In this document: piece after piece, positions 12,863 through 20,761 of the stretch | How the letters are laid out: every line of letters begins with the position of its first letter | Position numbering within the stretch: position 1 is the stretch's first letter | NCBI GenBank assembly: GCA_023091665.1 | Contig: JALJCQ010000030.1 | Span: forward strand, 250,501 to 314,500 | Length of the DNA: 64,000 bases | Direction: 5' to 3' | Origin: Pythium myriotylum | Lineage: Eukaryota; Oomycota; Peronosporomycetes; Pythiales; Pythiaceae | Translations under genes and position numbers: made by a program | Notes under the pieces: generated by a model | Databases searched by the model: none | The model's input: only the letters and a program-made list of their open reading frames with translations | What the model was told of the DNA's origin: nothing

Positions 12863-13966
12863 CTAGACACCACCGGAGTTGAAGCGGATCAAGACGGGTG
12901 CTGGAGGATCGACACGGAGGCTCGGGTCGGCGGTCGGCACGCTGCCGTAGGCGTGAGACGCTGTCGGGTAGAAGTGGGCCCCCGCCGGGTCGTAGTGCTG
13001 GTGGTGTACATACCGATATGTGGAGAAGCGTTCACAGCAGAAGAAGCGTGTGGCCTCGCGCGAGGCCTTGGCCACGAGGTGCATGAGCGCGACGCCGATC
13101 GCAAAGAGACAGGCCGTCGCGAGCAGAAAGATCAGCGGATCCGAGTCAAAGTCGGCGATGTCCTCGGGGCCAAACTGCACCGAGAAGAACTTGCCGTGGC
13201 CGATGCCGAGGATCGCACAGAGCAGCGAGAGCGGCGCCGTCACGGCCAGCGAGAAGCACACGGTGCTGAGCGTCGAGAGCAAGAACTTGACCGAGCAGAA
13301 GTAGATGAGCGCCATGAGCGAGAGCGGCGAGAACGACGCGAGCGACGGTGCAAGGCGCTCCCCCGAGAGCTGCCCAGCGCGCGGGTTCTGCGGCACCTGC
13401 ACGTACACGTGGTCCTCCTGCGGCGTGATGTAGTTATAAAGCATGACGTCGAGCTGCGCAAAGCCGTAGACGGCGTAGAGCAGTAGACGAAAGACCACGA
13501 GTCCGCAGCAGCAGAGCGGCAGCAGCCCCACGGAGGCCGCGACGCTGCCCACACAAATTGTGAACGCGAGGTACCCGAGCACGCCGTTGAGCGCGTGGAA
13601 GACAGCGAGGCGGCCGGTCTCCTTGGCGAACGCGTGGAACGACGAGTCGTCGTCGTCCTCGCTGCCGGCGTCCGAGTGCGCGACGCGGAACGACTGGTGG
13701 TGCGAGAAGACGTACTTGGGCTGCAGCGTGGACTGGTAGTAGTCTCTCGGCTGCCCGGGCACTTGCGGCATTGGCGGCATTGGGGGTATTGGATTCATTG
13801 GCGGCATTGGGGGCATTGGATTCATTGGGGGCACTGGAGACGCAAAGTCCCGTCGCGGCGGCGGCTGCGCGATCTGGTAGACGTCGTAGGCCGGCGCGAA
13901 GGTCGGGAGCTGGCGCCGCGGCGGCGAGTCGAGCGGCGGCGCCGAGGCCACGGGCTGGCGCTCCAT
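12863..13966 (-). CDS. multi-pass membrane protein, paralog B
   Basis: This single-exon gene encodes 367 residues. The frame stays open for a few codons upstream, but only from a TTG, so the ATG at 13966 is chosen. The N-terminal 130 residues are Pro-rich and include a PPMNPMPPMPP-type repeat. Membrane segments follow at roughly 145-180, 180-205, 235-265 and 290-330, with LLPLCCCGLVVFRLLLY, MLYNYITPQ and FFCCERFSTYRYV motifs that match paralog A. The tail is longer and more polar than in A. It diverges from paralog C across a 417-bp promoter. The role is unknown. The conserved Cys-rich stretch could be a palmitoylation or metal site, but this cannot be told from sequence. Confidence 0.75.
   Translation of the reverse strand: MERQPVASAPPLDSPPRRQLPTFAPAYDVYQIAQPPPRRDFASPVPPMNPMPPMPPMNPIPPMPPMPQVPGQPRDYYQSTLQPKYVFSHHQSFRVAHSDAGSEDDDDSSFHAFAKETGRLAVFHALNGVLGYLAFTICVGSVAASVGLLPLCCCGLVVFRLLLYAVYGFAQLDVMLYNYITPQEDHVYVQVPQNPRAGQLSGERLAPSLASFSPLSLMALIYFCSVKFLLSTLSTVCFSLAVTAPLSLLCAILGIGHGKFFSVQFGPEDIADFDSDPLIFLLATACLFAIGVALMHLVAKASREATRFFCCERFSTYRYVHHQHYDPAGAHFYPTASHAYGSVPTADPSLRVDPPAPVLIRFNSGGV
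13765..13835 (-). repeat. coding repeat of GGCATT/GGATTCATT units
   Basis: Imperfect tandem copies of ggcattggc, ggcattggg and ggattcatt encode the PPM/NPM repeat of paralog B on the minus strand. The unit length (9 bp) and the encoded triplets match the minisatellite in the neighbouring ORF at 10905-11050. Confidence 0.7.
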
Positions 13967-14383
13967 GGGCAATATTGCCTTTCCGGAAATGGGCTCCGCC
14001 AATATGTATTGGTCCGCAAAACGAGGTTTTTTCAGATGAGTCTCGAGGTTTTATCGGACCAAAAAAAAAAGGAGAGATGAGTTGGATCTTGGCGTCGGTC
14101 TCTCCCAACGCCAACATCGAATAGGTCGTGCTGGGAACGAGGGGGAGTTCATCGGTTTAGACGCGTGGTTAGACGCCTACTTAGACGCCACCCTCGCGCT
14201 GTTTTTCCCCCTCGAGAACCGCTCGGTATCGACGCGTGGTTAGCCGCCCGTTTAGATTTCGTTTAGACCCTGTCGTTGGCGCCGGGCCAATGGGTTCAGC
14301 GACCATCACTCTGCCAGAATGAATGTATGCAAAATGACTACCCTTCCGTCCTCCTCCTCGCATTCTCCCCCTTCGTCGCCCCC
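13967..14383. promoter_or_regulatory. bidirectional promoter of paralogs B and C, rich in palindromes
   Basis: Three perfect palindromes lie next to the start of paralog B: GGCAATATTGCC (13968-13979), TTTCCGGAAA (13980-13989) and CCAATATGTATTGG (13999-14012). A direct repeat GACGCGTGGTTAG occurs at 14160-14172 and 14231-14243 inside a stretch of TTAGACGC-like units. CCAATGGG and the 11-mer GACCATCACTC (14301-14311) lie about 75-95 bp before the ATG of paralog C. The TCACTCT in that 11-mer fits the oomycete Inr consensus, so transcription of C probably starts near 14305. Confidence 0.45.
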
Positions 14384-15169
14384 ATGGAGCCGCCCGCCAA
14401 GCGCTCGGCGCTGCCGCTCGCGCGCCCCGTGGCCCTCGACGCCGCCTTCGTCTCGCGCCCTTTCCGCCTCGGCGAGGCGCCGCCGCTGCGCGTCGCGCGG
14501 CTCGCGTTCTTCCACGCGGGCAACGCGCTGCTGGGGCTCGTGGGCTTCGGCGCCGTCGTGGCCGGGCTCAGCCTCGGGATCGCGCTGCTGCCGCTCTGCT
14601 GCTTCGGCATCGTGGTCTTCCGCCTGCTCGGCGCCTCGGTCGACTTGCTGATCGACGGCGACGTCGCGCTCCACAACTTTGTCGCGCCGCGCGACAAGCA
14701 CATCCGCCGCCCGCGGCTGCCGCACGAGCTGCCCGAGTGGTTCGATCTCATGGGCGTCTCGCCGCGCGTCGAAGTCGCGCGCGCGCGCCAACCGGTGCTG
14801 GCCGCGCTCTACTTTCTCGTGGTCAAGCTGCCGGTCGCGATGCTGAGCGCCAGCGCGCTCGCGTTCGCGTTCGCGTTCCCGGTCACGACGTTCGCGGTCG
14901 CCGCCATGCGCGCCACGTTCTTCGCGAACGTGTTTGCGCTCGTTGGGTTCCTTCTGCTCTCGGGCTTTCTGCTCTTCCTCGGAACTGCGTTCATGACTTT
15001 CACAGCCGACATCTCCTGTGCCATCACTCGCTTTGTGTGCAGCGACGAGCCGCCGCGAAGACGAGCAGCGACGGACCACGCGATCCCCATCGCGGTTGTG
15101 AGGGCGTACGGTACGTCGGTCGATGCGCCAAGCGCGCCCGAGAAAGAGGAAGACCGCATCTTCGTGTGA
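14384..15169 (+). CDS. multi-pass membrane protein, paralog C
   Basis: This single-exon gene encodes 261 residues. The ATG at 14384 is chosen because it gives an N-terminus (MEPPAKRSALPL) like that of its paralogs; the frame is open upstream without another good ATG context. Hydrophobic segments lie near residues 45-75, 75-95, 135-175 and 185-215. IALLPLCCFGIVVFRLL matches the signature of paralogs A and B. The YNYI motif is replaced by LHNFVAP, and the C-terminal Cys-Cys is reduced to a single Cys (RFVCSDE). It is the most divergent of the three and lies in opposite orientation to the other two. The function is unknown. Confidence 0.75.
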   Translation: MEPPAKRSALPLARPVALDAAFVSRPFRLGEAPPLRVARLAFFHAGNALLGLVGFGAVVAGLSLGIALLPLCCFGIVVFRLLGASVDLLIDGDVALHNFVAPRDKHIRRPRLPHELPEWFDLMGVSPRVEVARARQPVLAALYFLVVKLPVAMLSASALAFAFAFPVTTFAVAAMRATFFANVFALVGFLLLSGFLLFLGTAFMTFTADISCAITRFVCSDEPPRRRAATDHAIPIAVVRAYGTSVDAPSAPEKEEDRIFV

Positions 15170-15384
15170 TCCACACCATAATATTCTACACGAAGACCGT
15201 TTGTTCTCTTAACGCTCCTCCCTCCTCCATTCAAGTTCTTGTGTTGACATGGAATTTATGTTCCGTCACTTTGCACGTGGTTGTGACGGGTCAGCGACAC
15301 GAATGAGATTCAAAAGCACAGCCTCTGGATACCGAAGTACATGCAGTAGACGTATTCTTTAACCTCCACGCCCAAGCATTGACG

Positions 15385-15412
15385 CTGGACGGTGATTCTT
15401 AGGACCGTCCAG
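15385..15412. repeat. hairpin, 9-bp stem
   Basis: CTGGACGGT at 15385-15393 is complementary to ACCGTCCAG at 15404-15412 across a 10-nt loop. It sits 20 bp outside the left arm of the larger inverted repeat. It may be a cruciform or RNA hairpin; no function is implied. Confidence 0.6.
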
Positions 15413-15432
15413 CATCACAACGCGTCCCCGAG

Positions 15433-15568
15433 CAAGCTGCAGGCCACCAACGCTTCGTCTCAGATTCGTCTGATTCAAGAGCTCCAAGTGCACCTGATTC
15501 AGCAGGTCAAGTTGCCCTGATTCCACGTGAGTGATGGTCCCATTCGACCAATTCCATATCTCTCGCCG
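15433..15568 (+). repeat. left arm of a ~136-bp inverted repeat flanking the rvt gene
   Basis: This segment read on + matches the minus strand of 18795-18931 over its whole length, with about a dozen substitutions and small gaps by eye. The most constant block runs from CTGCAGGCC to GATTCAGCAG. It includes GTGAGTGATGGTC, which contains the complement of the 11-mer GACCATCACTC. Reading frames are not kept across both arms, so it is probably not a conserved coding exon. Confidence 0.85.
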
Positions 15569-15860
15569 TGCCGAGTTGCCAGCAACGGTGTAACCGCATG
15601 TGGTCGCAAGTGGTGACACAAAGCACGGACTGATGGGTGTAAATACTTCGAGGCGATCTTAACGTACTATGTACACTGTAGTAAGCGCGATAACAGTGCG
15701 CTGCATTGTCATTGACACCGCTCTGACGTCGTCTGCGTGTTTCCAATCGTCATACCAACAAGTCCACCCAAGACCAAGACATTCTTGTCTGCTCATCATT
15801 CACATGCTGTATTTGCATTCATTTTCACTCATTATTGTGTAATGCGTACTCTATCTACGT

Positions 15861-18650
15861 TCACCACGTCACGCTTGTCTTCTTGATTGTGCTAATGAGC
15901 TGCGCTGGAAGCAGCTCGCGGCTGAAGAACGCCACCGTCCCAAACTCGTCCATGAGCTGCTCCGCGTTCAGCAGCGCCAGCCACTTGCGGTACGCGCTGC
16001 TGCCACCCACGCTCGCATCGTCCAGCTGCTTCTCGGCCGCGACACGCGCCGCAGACTTGGTCTCGCCCGACTTGAGCTGCGGCTCCACTTCGCCCACCTG
16101 CTGCAGACAAGCGTCGAACTCGTTGCGCAGCGTCGATTGCTGCATCACGTCCACGATCGACAGGAACTCGCCGCGCGTGCGCAAGCGCCATGTCGCATCC
16201 ACCGCCTTGTCGGCGTAGTCCCACGCGATCGAGCCGCACTTGCGGCTGGCGTCCGGCAAGTCGTCGCTCGTCACGAACGCAAACTGCTCCCGCGCCGACC
16301 GCTTAATAGTCTGCAACGCCGCTTGCACGCCTGACTTCTTCGCCGTCTCCTCGAACGCCGCCAGCTTCTCCAACACGTTCATCTTGGCCGTCGAAAACGG
16401 CTCGCGCCACGGCCACAACGCCTCGTCCTTGGGCCACGGCTCGCTCGCGCGGTAGTGGTAGTCCTTGAGGAACCCCCGCATCGAGAACTGCAGCGACCAC
16501 ACGGCCAGGAACGGATTGAACAGCCCGAGCCCACCGAGCTCCAGCGGCCACTGCACCCATGCGGCCGGCAGGTCGGCGGCGTCTTCCACCACGTCGTCGT
16601 GGCCGAGTGCGATACGCTCGCGCAGACTCGCGACCACGTCGCCCTCGTGGAGCGGGAAGACCCGGCGGTGGAGTCGCTGCAGTGTCTGCGTCATCTCTGT
16701 CAAGTGTGCCGGGCCGAACACTGGCGACACGTTGCCGAAGTTGCGCAGGAAGAACCGCATGTACTTGTTGTACACCGTGATCCAGCCAAACACGGTCGTC
16801 GCGTGCTGGAGGCGGTCCGTGAGGTCGGCGGCGAACGTGTCGACGTCGCTCTGCAGGATCCGCACGCTCGCGTCCGACTGCAGCTGCAGTAGTCCCCACT
16901 GGATGGGCTGTTGCGGCAGCGGCGCCGGCCCAAACACCATCTCGCTCTTCGTCGACGGCTCGGGCGACCACTGGAGCACGACGGAGCCGCTCTTGTCGCT
17001 GTTGAAGCGCAGACCCGCCACCGACGCCCACCGCTGCATGAGCGTCCAGGCCTCCACCACGCGCTCCGGCTCGCGGTCGTAGAAGATGATATCGTCGTGG
17101 CGCCGGAAGAGGTGAACGCCAGTGCTCGAACGCACCGAAAAGTCCATCACGAAGAGCAATAGCTCGCTCAAGAACATGGTCATCGCGCGCCCCACCGACA
17201 CGCCGCGCAGCATGGGCTTGGGCGCCGTCCAGCCCGGGAACACCAGCGGGATCTCCATGTACCGCTTGAAGACCGCGCGCGCGGCCTCGTCCACGCCGAA
17301 GAACTTTAGGCACGCCATAACGGCTGCGTGCGATACCGAAGGGCCGAACATCTCCAGGTCGGTCGTCACGGCCGTGATGCTCGGTACTGACGCGCCGTCG
17401 CTGTCGCCGTCGCCACTGTTGCCGTTGTCCGAGAACACGCTCGCATATCGCGCCTCCGTGCACAGCAGCCGCAGCAGGTCTTCCTTGGACGCCGTCTCGA
17501 GACCCGTCTTGAGCTCGCCGTCGTCGTCGTACGGGTCGCTGTTGTCCAGCGCCGTGAGCGTGAACACGTCGCGCATCTCGCGCCGCTTGTTCTCGACCGA
17601 GTTGCCGGGCACGCCGTCCGTCGGGTCGTCCAGCGCGCGCAGCAGCGACGACAATGACGTCTTCACGGCCTCGCTCCACTGCATGCCCACGTACTGGAAG
17701 AGGATGAGCGGCACGGCCTGCTCCATCAGGTGGCACCGGAAGCGGCCGTTCATGCCGCGTTTGAACTGCACCGGGATGCCCTCAGCAGGCCACGCAAAGT
17801 CGCGTAGGTTGCCAAGCTCGATCGTGAGCACGTGCGCAAGCTCTTCCTGCGTCGTCGGACTGCGATGCACGTCGTGCAGAAACGCCACGACGTCCTCGGT
17901 GAACGACGCGGAGTTGCGCAGTAGCAGCGCAAGCGCCGCCTCCACGTCGCTCGCCGTGACCTTGACGTCTCGGAAAAACTTGTCACTCTTCTCACGCAGC
18001 GTTTCGCGCACGCTGCTCAGCGCGTCGCGCACGCGCGTCCACTGGACCGTCGAGTACTCGGCGCGCTGGTGGAAGACCTGCGTCTCCAGGAACTCGAGCA
18101 CAGTGTCCTCGTCGACACCCGCGGCTGGCGCGAAGAAGTAGGTCTCAAGCTGCGCCTGGGTCTCTTCCTTGGTCATCTTGGCGGCACCGCGCTCGCCGGC
18201 GTCGAGCGTGGATACGGGCTCCCACGTGGCGTCGTCGCCGTCACTATCGCGGCCGCTCCGCTCGTTGGCGGCCGTCTCCTCGCCGAGCGACTCTTGCAGC
18301 AGCGCACCGAGCAGCTTGTTGTGGCGCCAGAGCGAGCGACGCTGGCGGATCTCGTGCCGCAGCTGCCGCTCGCGCTGCGCGACGCTCTGTCGCGTCGTCC
18401 ACGGGTCGCTCTGCCCAAAGTCGACGAGCGCGCCGACCTCGTGGAGGCCCGGGTGGAGCTTGGTCTGCACGACCTGGAGGTCCTTGGTGCCGTCGTAGAG
18501 CGTGCGCAGCGCGTCGTCACCCTGCGCACGCTCGAGCAGAGCGATATAGTGCGCGCGGAGCTTCTCTTCGTGGGCGTTGAGCTCGCGCAACTTGATCTGC
18601 GTGGCCGTCTTGAGCACCTGGAACTGCATCGAGCCGCGGGAGGACGACAT
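15861..18650 (-). CDS. rvt: rvt-type cellular reverse-transcriptase-related protein
   Basis: This single-exon gene encodes 929 residues, with ATG at 18650 (further upstream codons open only from a GTG). Residues 1-80 look coiled-coil. Reverse-transcriptase-like motifs then appear in order. Motif A is VTTDLEMFG near 430. Motif B-like GVSVGRAMTMF lies near 480. Motif C is RRHDDIIFY near 518. Motif D-like GLRFNSDKSG lies near 550. The paired Asp of motif C and the Asp of motif A are intact, so polymerase activity is possible. No RNase H, integrase, protease, endonuclease or gag was found. This fits the rvt genes described from fungi, oomycetes, mosses, rotifers and some bacteria: single-copy, selected cellular genes and not mobile elements. 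Its cellular role is unknown. It is flanked by inverted repeats. Confidence 0.8.
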   Translation of the reverse strand: MSSSRGSMQFQVLKTATQIKLRELNAHEEKLRAHYIALLERAQGDDALRTLYDGTKDLQVVQTKLHPGLHEVGALVDFGQSDPWTTRQSVAQRERQLRHEIRQRRSLWRHNKLLGALLQESLGEETAANERSGRDSDGDDATWEPVSTLDAGERGAAKMTKEETQAQLETYFFAPAAGVDEDTVLEFLETQVFHQRAEYSTVQWTRVRDALSSVRETLREKSDKFFRDVKVTASDVEAALALLLRNSASFTEDVVAFLHDVHRSPTTQEELAHVLTIELGNLRDFAWPAEGIPVQFKRGMNGRFRCHLMEQAVPLILFQYVGMQWSEAVKTSLSSLLRALDDPTDGVPGNSVENKRREMRDVFTLTALDNSDPYDDDGELKTGLETASKEDLLRLLCTEARYASVFSDNGNSGDGDSDGASVPSITAVTTDLEMFGPSVSHAAVMACLKFFGVDEAARAVFKRYMEIPLVFPGWTAPKPMLRGVSVGRAMTMFLSELLLFVMDFSVRSSTGVHLFRRHDDIIFYDREPERVVEAWTLMQRWASVAGLRFNSDKSGSVVLQWSPEPSTKSEMVFGPAPLPQQPIQWGLLQLQSDASVRILQSDVDTFAADLTDRLQHATTVFGWITVYNKYMRFFLRNFGNVSPVFGPAHLTEMTQTLQRLHRRVFPLHEGDVVASLRERIALGHDDVVEDAADLPAAWVQWPLELGGLGLFNPFLAVWSLQFSMRGFLKDYHYRASEPWPKDEALWPWREPFSTAKMNVLEKLAAFEETAKKSGVQAALQTIKRSAREQFAFVTSDDLPDASRKCGSIAWDYADKAVDATWRLRTRGEFLSIVDVMQQSTLRNEFDACLQQVGEVEPQLKSGETKSAARVAAEKQLDDASVGGSSAYRKWLALLNAEQLMDEFGTVAFFSRELLPAQLISTIKKTSVTW

Positions 18651-19291
18651 GGCGGAAGGAATGTGGTGGTGGTGGTGGTGGGAAGAGGAGGTGTGGAGGA
18701 GGAGGCAAATGCGCGAGTGAGGGAGGCGAGCGGAGGGGTCGCGAGTGAGGAGGAGGAGAAAGGTGGAAAGGATCTGGGACCTGGGTCGACCAGTCGGCGA
18801 GAGATGGAATATGGGTCGAAAAAGACCATCACTCACGTAAAATCAGGGGCAACTTTAGCTGCTGAATCAGATGCACTTGGAGCTCTTGAATCAGACGAAT
18901 CTGAGACGAAGCGTTGATGGCCTGCAGCTTGAAGGGAGATGCCCTTGAAGAAACATGTTAGATCCCTGAAAGGATTGTGCCAGATCCAACGCCCGTAGAG
19001 GTTTCTCTACACAGCAATATGGCAACCCGAGCTATAGTTCAAGCACTAGAGAGGCGATCCATATCTCTATGGAGGTGTTGACCACCACCGAGACTCCCAA
19101 TGGATTGGGATCTGTGCACTGCACCACAAAGCAGCAATCGCAACTCGTCTTTCGTCAACGCAGTGAAAAAAAAATACTTTGTTTTTTGTTGTTGGGTTGG
19201 GTTGTCGATTGACAGTTTTGACGAGACCCCGAGATCTCCTCGCGAGACACTACCAGATATGCACCACCTTTCGCTCAGGGGGAGGGGAGGC
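18651..19291. other. intergenic region between rvt and 6PGDH
   Basis: The stretch holds the upstream region of the rvt gene and the right arm of the inverted repeat (18795-18931). A T-rich/GTTGGG-rich block near 19170-19205 probably belongs to the 3' end of the 6PGDH transcript. No further gene is supported. Confidence 0.6.
18795..18931 (-). repeat. right arm of the inverted repeat flanking the rvt gene
   Basis: This segment is the reverse complement of 15433-15568, roughly 88-90% identical by eye. It lies 145-280 bp upstream of the rvt start codon, so one arm overlaps the likely rvt promoter and the other lies about 300 bp beyond its stop. It contains the 11-mer GACCATCACTC at 18824-18834. 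Confidence 0.85.
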
Positions 19292-20761
19292 TTAGAGGTT
19301 ACCGAGCACACGCTCGGCGACGTTGCCAATGTTGTGGTGGGCGTCGGTCCACTCGCAGTGGAAGCGGCCTTCACGGTCCGTGCGCTCGTACGTGTGGCCG
19401 CCGAAGAAGTCGCGCTGCGCCTGCGTGAGGTTGGCCGGGAGGCGCTCACGACGGAACGAGTCGAAGTAGCTGAGCGAGCCCGAGAAGCTGGGCGTCGGGA
19501 TGCCGCTGGCGACAGCGAGCGAGACCACGCGACGCCACGAGTACTGGCGAGCGTTGAGCTCCTGCGCGAAATCCGGGTCCACGAGCAGCGAGATGAGGTT
19601 GGCGTCCTTTGAGTAGGCGTGCTTGATGCGGTCGAGGAAGACGGCGCGGATAATGCAACCGCCCTTCCAGATGCGCGCGCACTCACCGAGGTCGATGTTC
19701 CAGCCCATCTGGTTGCCGGCCTCGCGGATGAGGTTCAGGCCCTGCGCGTACGAGCAGATCTTGGACGCGTAGAGCGCCTGGCGCACGTCGTCGATGAGCT
19801 GCTGCTTGTCGACGCCCGGGATCTCGGTCGGGCCGTTGAGGATCTTGGACGCGATCACGCGCTCCTGCTTGCGGGCGCTCAGGTAGCGAGCGTCGAGCGA
19901 GGCCGTGATGGTCGGCGCGGCGATCGAGCGCTCGGCGGCCTCCTGCACGACCCAGCGGCCGGTGCCCTTCATGCCGGTCTGGTCAAGGATCTTGTCGACG
20001 AGGTAGTCGTCGCTGTTGCCAATGTCGTCCTTCTTGGCGAAGATGGCGGCCGTGATCTCAATCAGGAAACTCTCGAGCTCACCCTTGTTCCAGTCGGCGA
20101 ACACCTGCGCGAGCTCGGCGTTCGTGAGCCCACCGGCGATCTTGAGGATGTCGTAGGCCTCGGCGATGAGCTGCATGTCACCGTACTCAATGCCGTTGTG
20201 GACCATCTTGACGTAGTTGCCGCTGCCAATGGGGCCGAGGTAGGTCGTGCAGGCGCCGTCGTCGACCTGGGCGGCGCACTTGACGAGGATGGGCTCGAGC
20301 GCGTCGAACGCCTCCTTGGGGCCGCCAGGCATGAGCGACGGGCCGTTACGCGCGCCCTCTTCACCGCCGGAGATGCCCATGCCGACAAAGTGGATGCCCT
20401 TGGGCTCGAGCTCCTTGGAGCGGCGCAGCGAGTTGGGGAACCACTCGTTGCCGCCGTCGATGATGATGTCTCCGGGCTCCATGTGCGCCGCGAGCTGCGC
20501 GATCGTGTCGTCGACGGGCTTGCCGGCCACGACGAGGATGATGACCTTGCGCGGGCGCGCGAGCGAGGCGACAAAGGCTGCGACGTCCTTGTAGCCGACG
20601 AGCGGCAGGTTGCCTTCGTCGACGGCGCGCTGCACGGTGGCGTCGACCTTGTCGGGCGAGCGGTTGCAGACGGCGACGCTGAAGCCGTGCGAGGCCATGT
20701 TCAGCGCAAAGTTCTGGCCCATGACGGCGAGGCCGTAGAGTCCGACGTCGTGGAGCGCCAT
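19292..20761 (-). CDS. gnd: 6-phosphogluconate dehydrogenase, decarboxylating
   Basis: The 489 residues from the ATG at 20761 are the normal length for the enzyme, which oxidises 6-phosphogluconate with NADP to ribulose 5-phosphate and CO2 in the pentose phosphate pathway. Visible signatures are the GLAVMGQN nucleotide-binding loop, DGGNEW, GMGISGGEEGARNGPS, and the catalytic lysine and substrate residues in VKMVHNGIEYGDMQ. The C-terminal all-helical domain is complete. The frame stays open for 164 codons upstream; a second ATG at 21103 would add a 114-residue Arg/Ser-rich leader beginning MLLRAAASPLRTLS that looks like a mitochondrial presequence. The short form is chosen because the family normally starts here. 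Confidence 0.95.
   Translation of the reverse strand: MALHDVGLYGLAVMGQNFALNMASHGFSVAVCNRSPDKVDATVQRAVDEGNLPLVGYKDVAAFVASLARPRKVIILVVAGKPVDDTIAQLAAHMEPGDIIIDGGNEWFPNSLRRSKELEPKGIHFVGMGISGGEEGARNGPSLMPGGPKEAFDALEPILVKCAAQVDDGACTTYLGPIGSGNYVKMVHNGIEYGDMQLIAEAYDILKIAGGLTNAELAQVFADWNKGELESFLIEITAAIFAKKDDIGNSDDYLVDKILDQTGMKGTGRWVVQEAAERSIAAPTITASLDARYLSARKQERVIASKILNGPTEIPGVDKQQLIDDVRQALYASKICSYAQGLNLIREAGNQMGWNIDLGECARIWKGGCIIRAVFLDRIKHAYSKDANLISLLVDPDFAQELNARQYSWRRVVSLAVASGIPTPSFSGSLSYFDSFRRERLPANLTQAQRDFFGGHTYERTDREGRFHCEWTDAHHNIGNVAERVLGNL

Larger units (their letters stand above)
15170..15860. other. intergenic region downstream of the rvt gene
   Basis: No gene is supported. The stretch holds a hairpin at 15385-15412 and the left arm of an inverted repeat at 15433-15568, described separately. 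The remainder is AT-richer than its neighbours and likely contains the 3' ends of the convergent paralog C and rvt transcripts. Confidence 0.6.

Noticed and set aside
15433..15530. Inverted-repeat arms as coding exons (frame KLQAxNASSQIRLIQ...)
   Set aside because: Both arms keep part of this frame, but each has nearby stops, no start codon, and a one-base length difference that breaks the frame between copies.
16303..17736. 477-codon open frame on - inside the rvt gene
   Set aside because: It is an alternative frame of the rvt coding strand, Arg/Ala/Gly-rich and without motifs.
15861..18650. rvt gene as part of an active LINE or LTR element
   Set aside because: No gag, RNase H, integrase, endonuclease, LTR or poly-A tail was found around it; the flanking inverted repeats do not resemble LTRs, which are direct.
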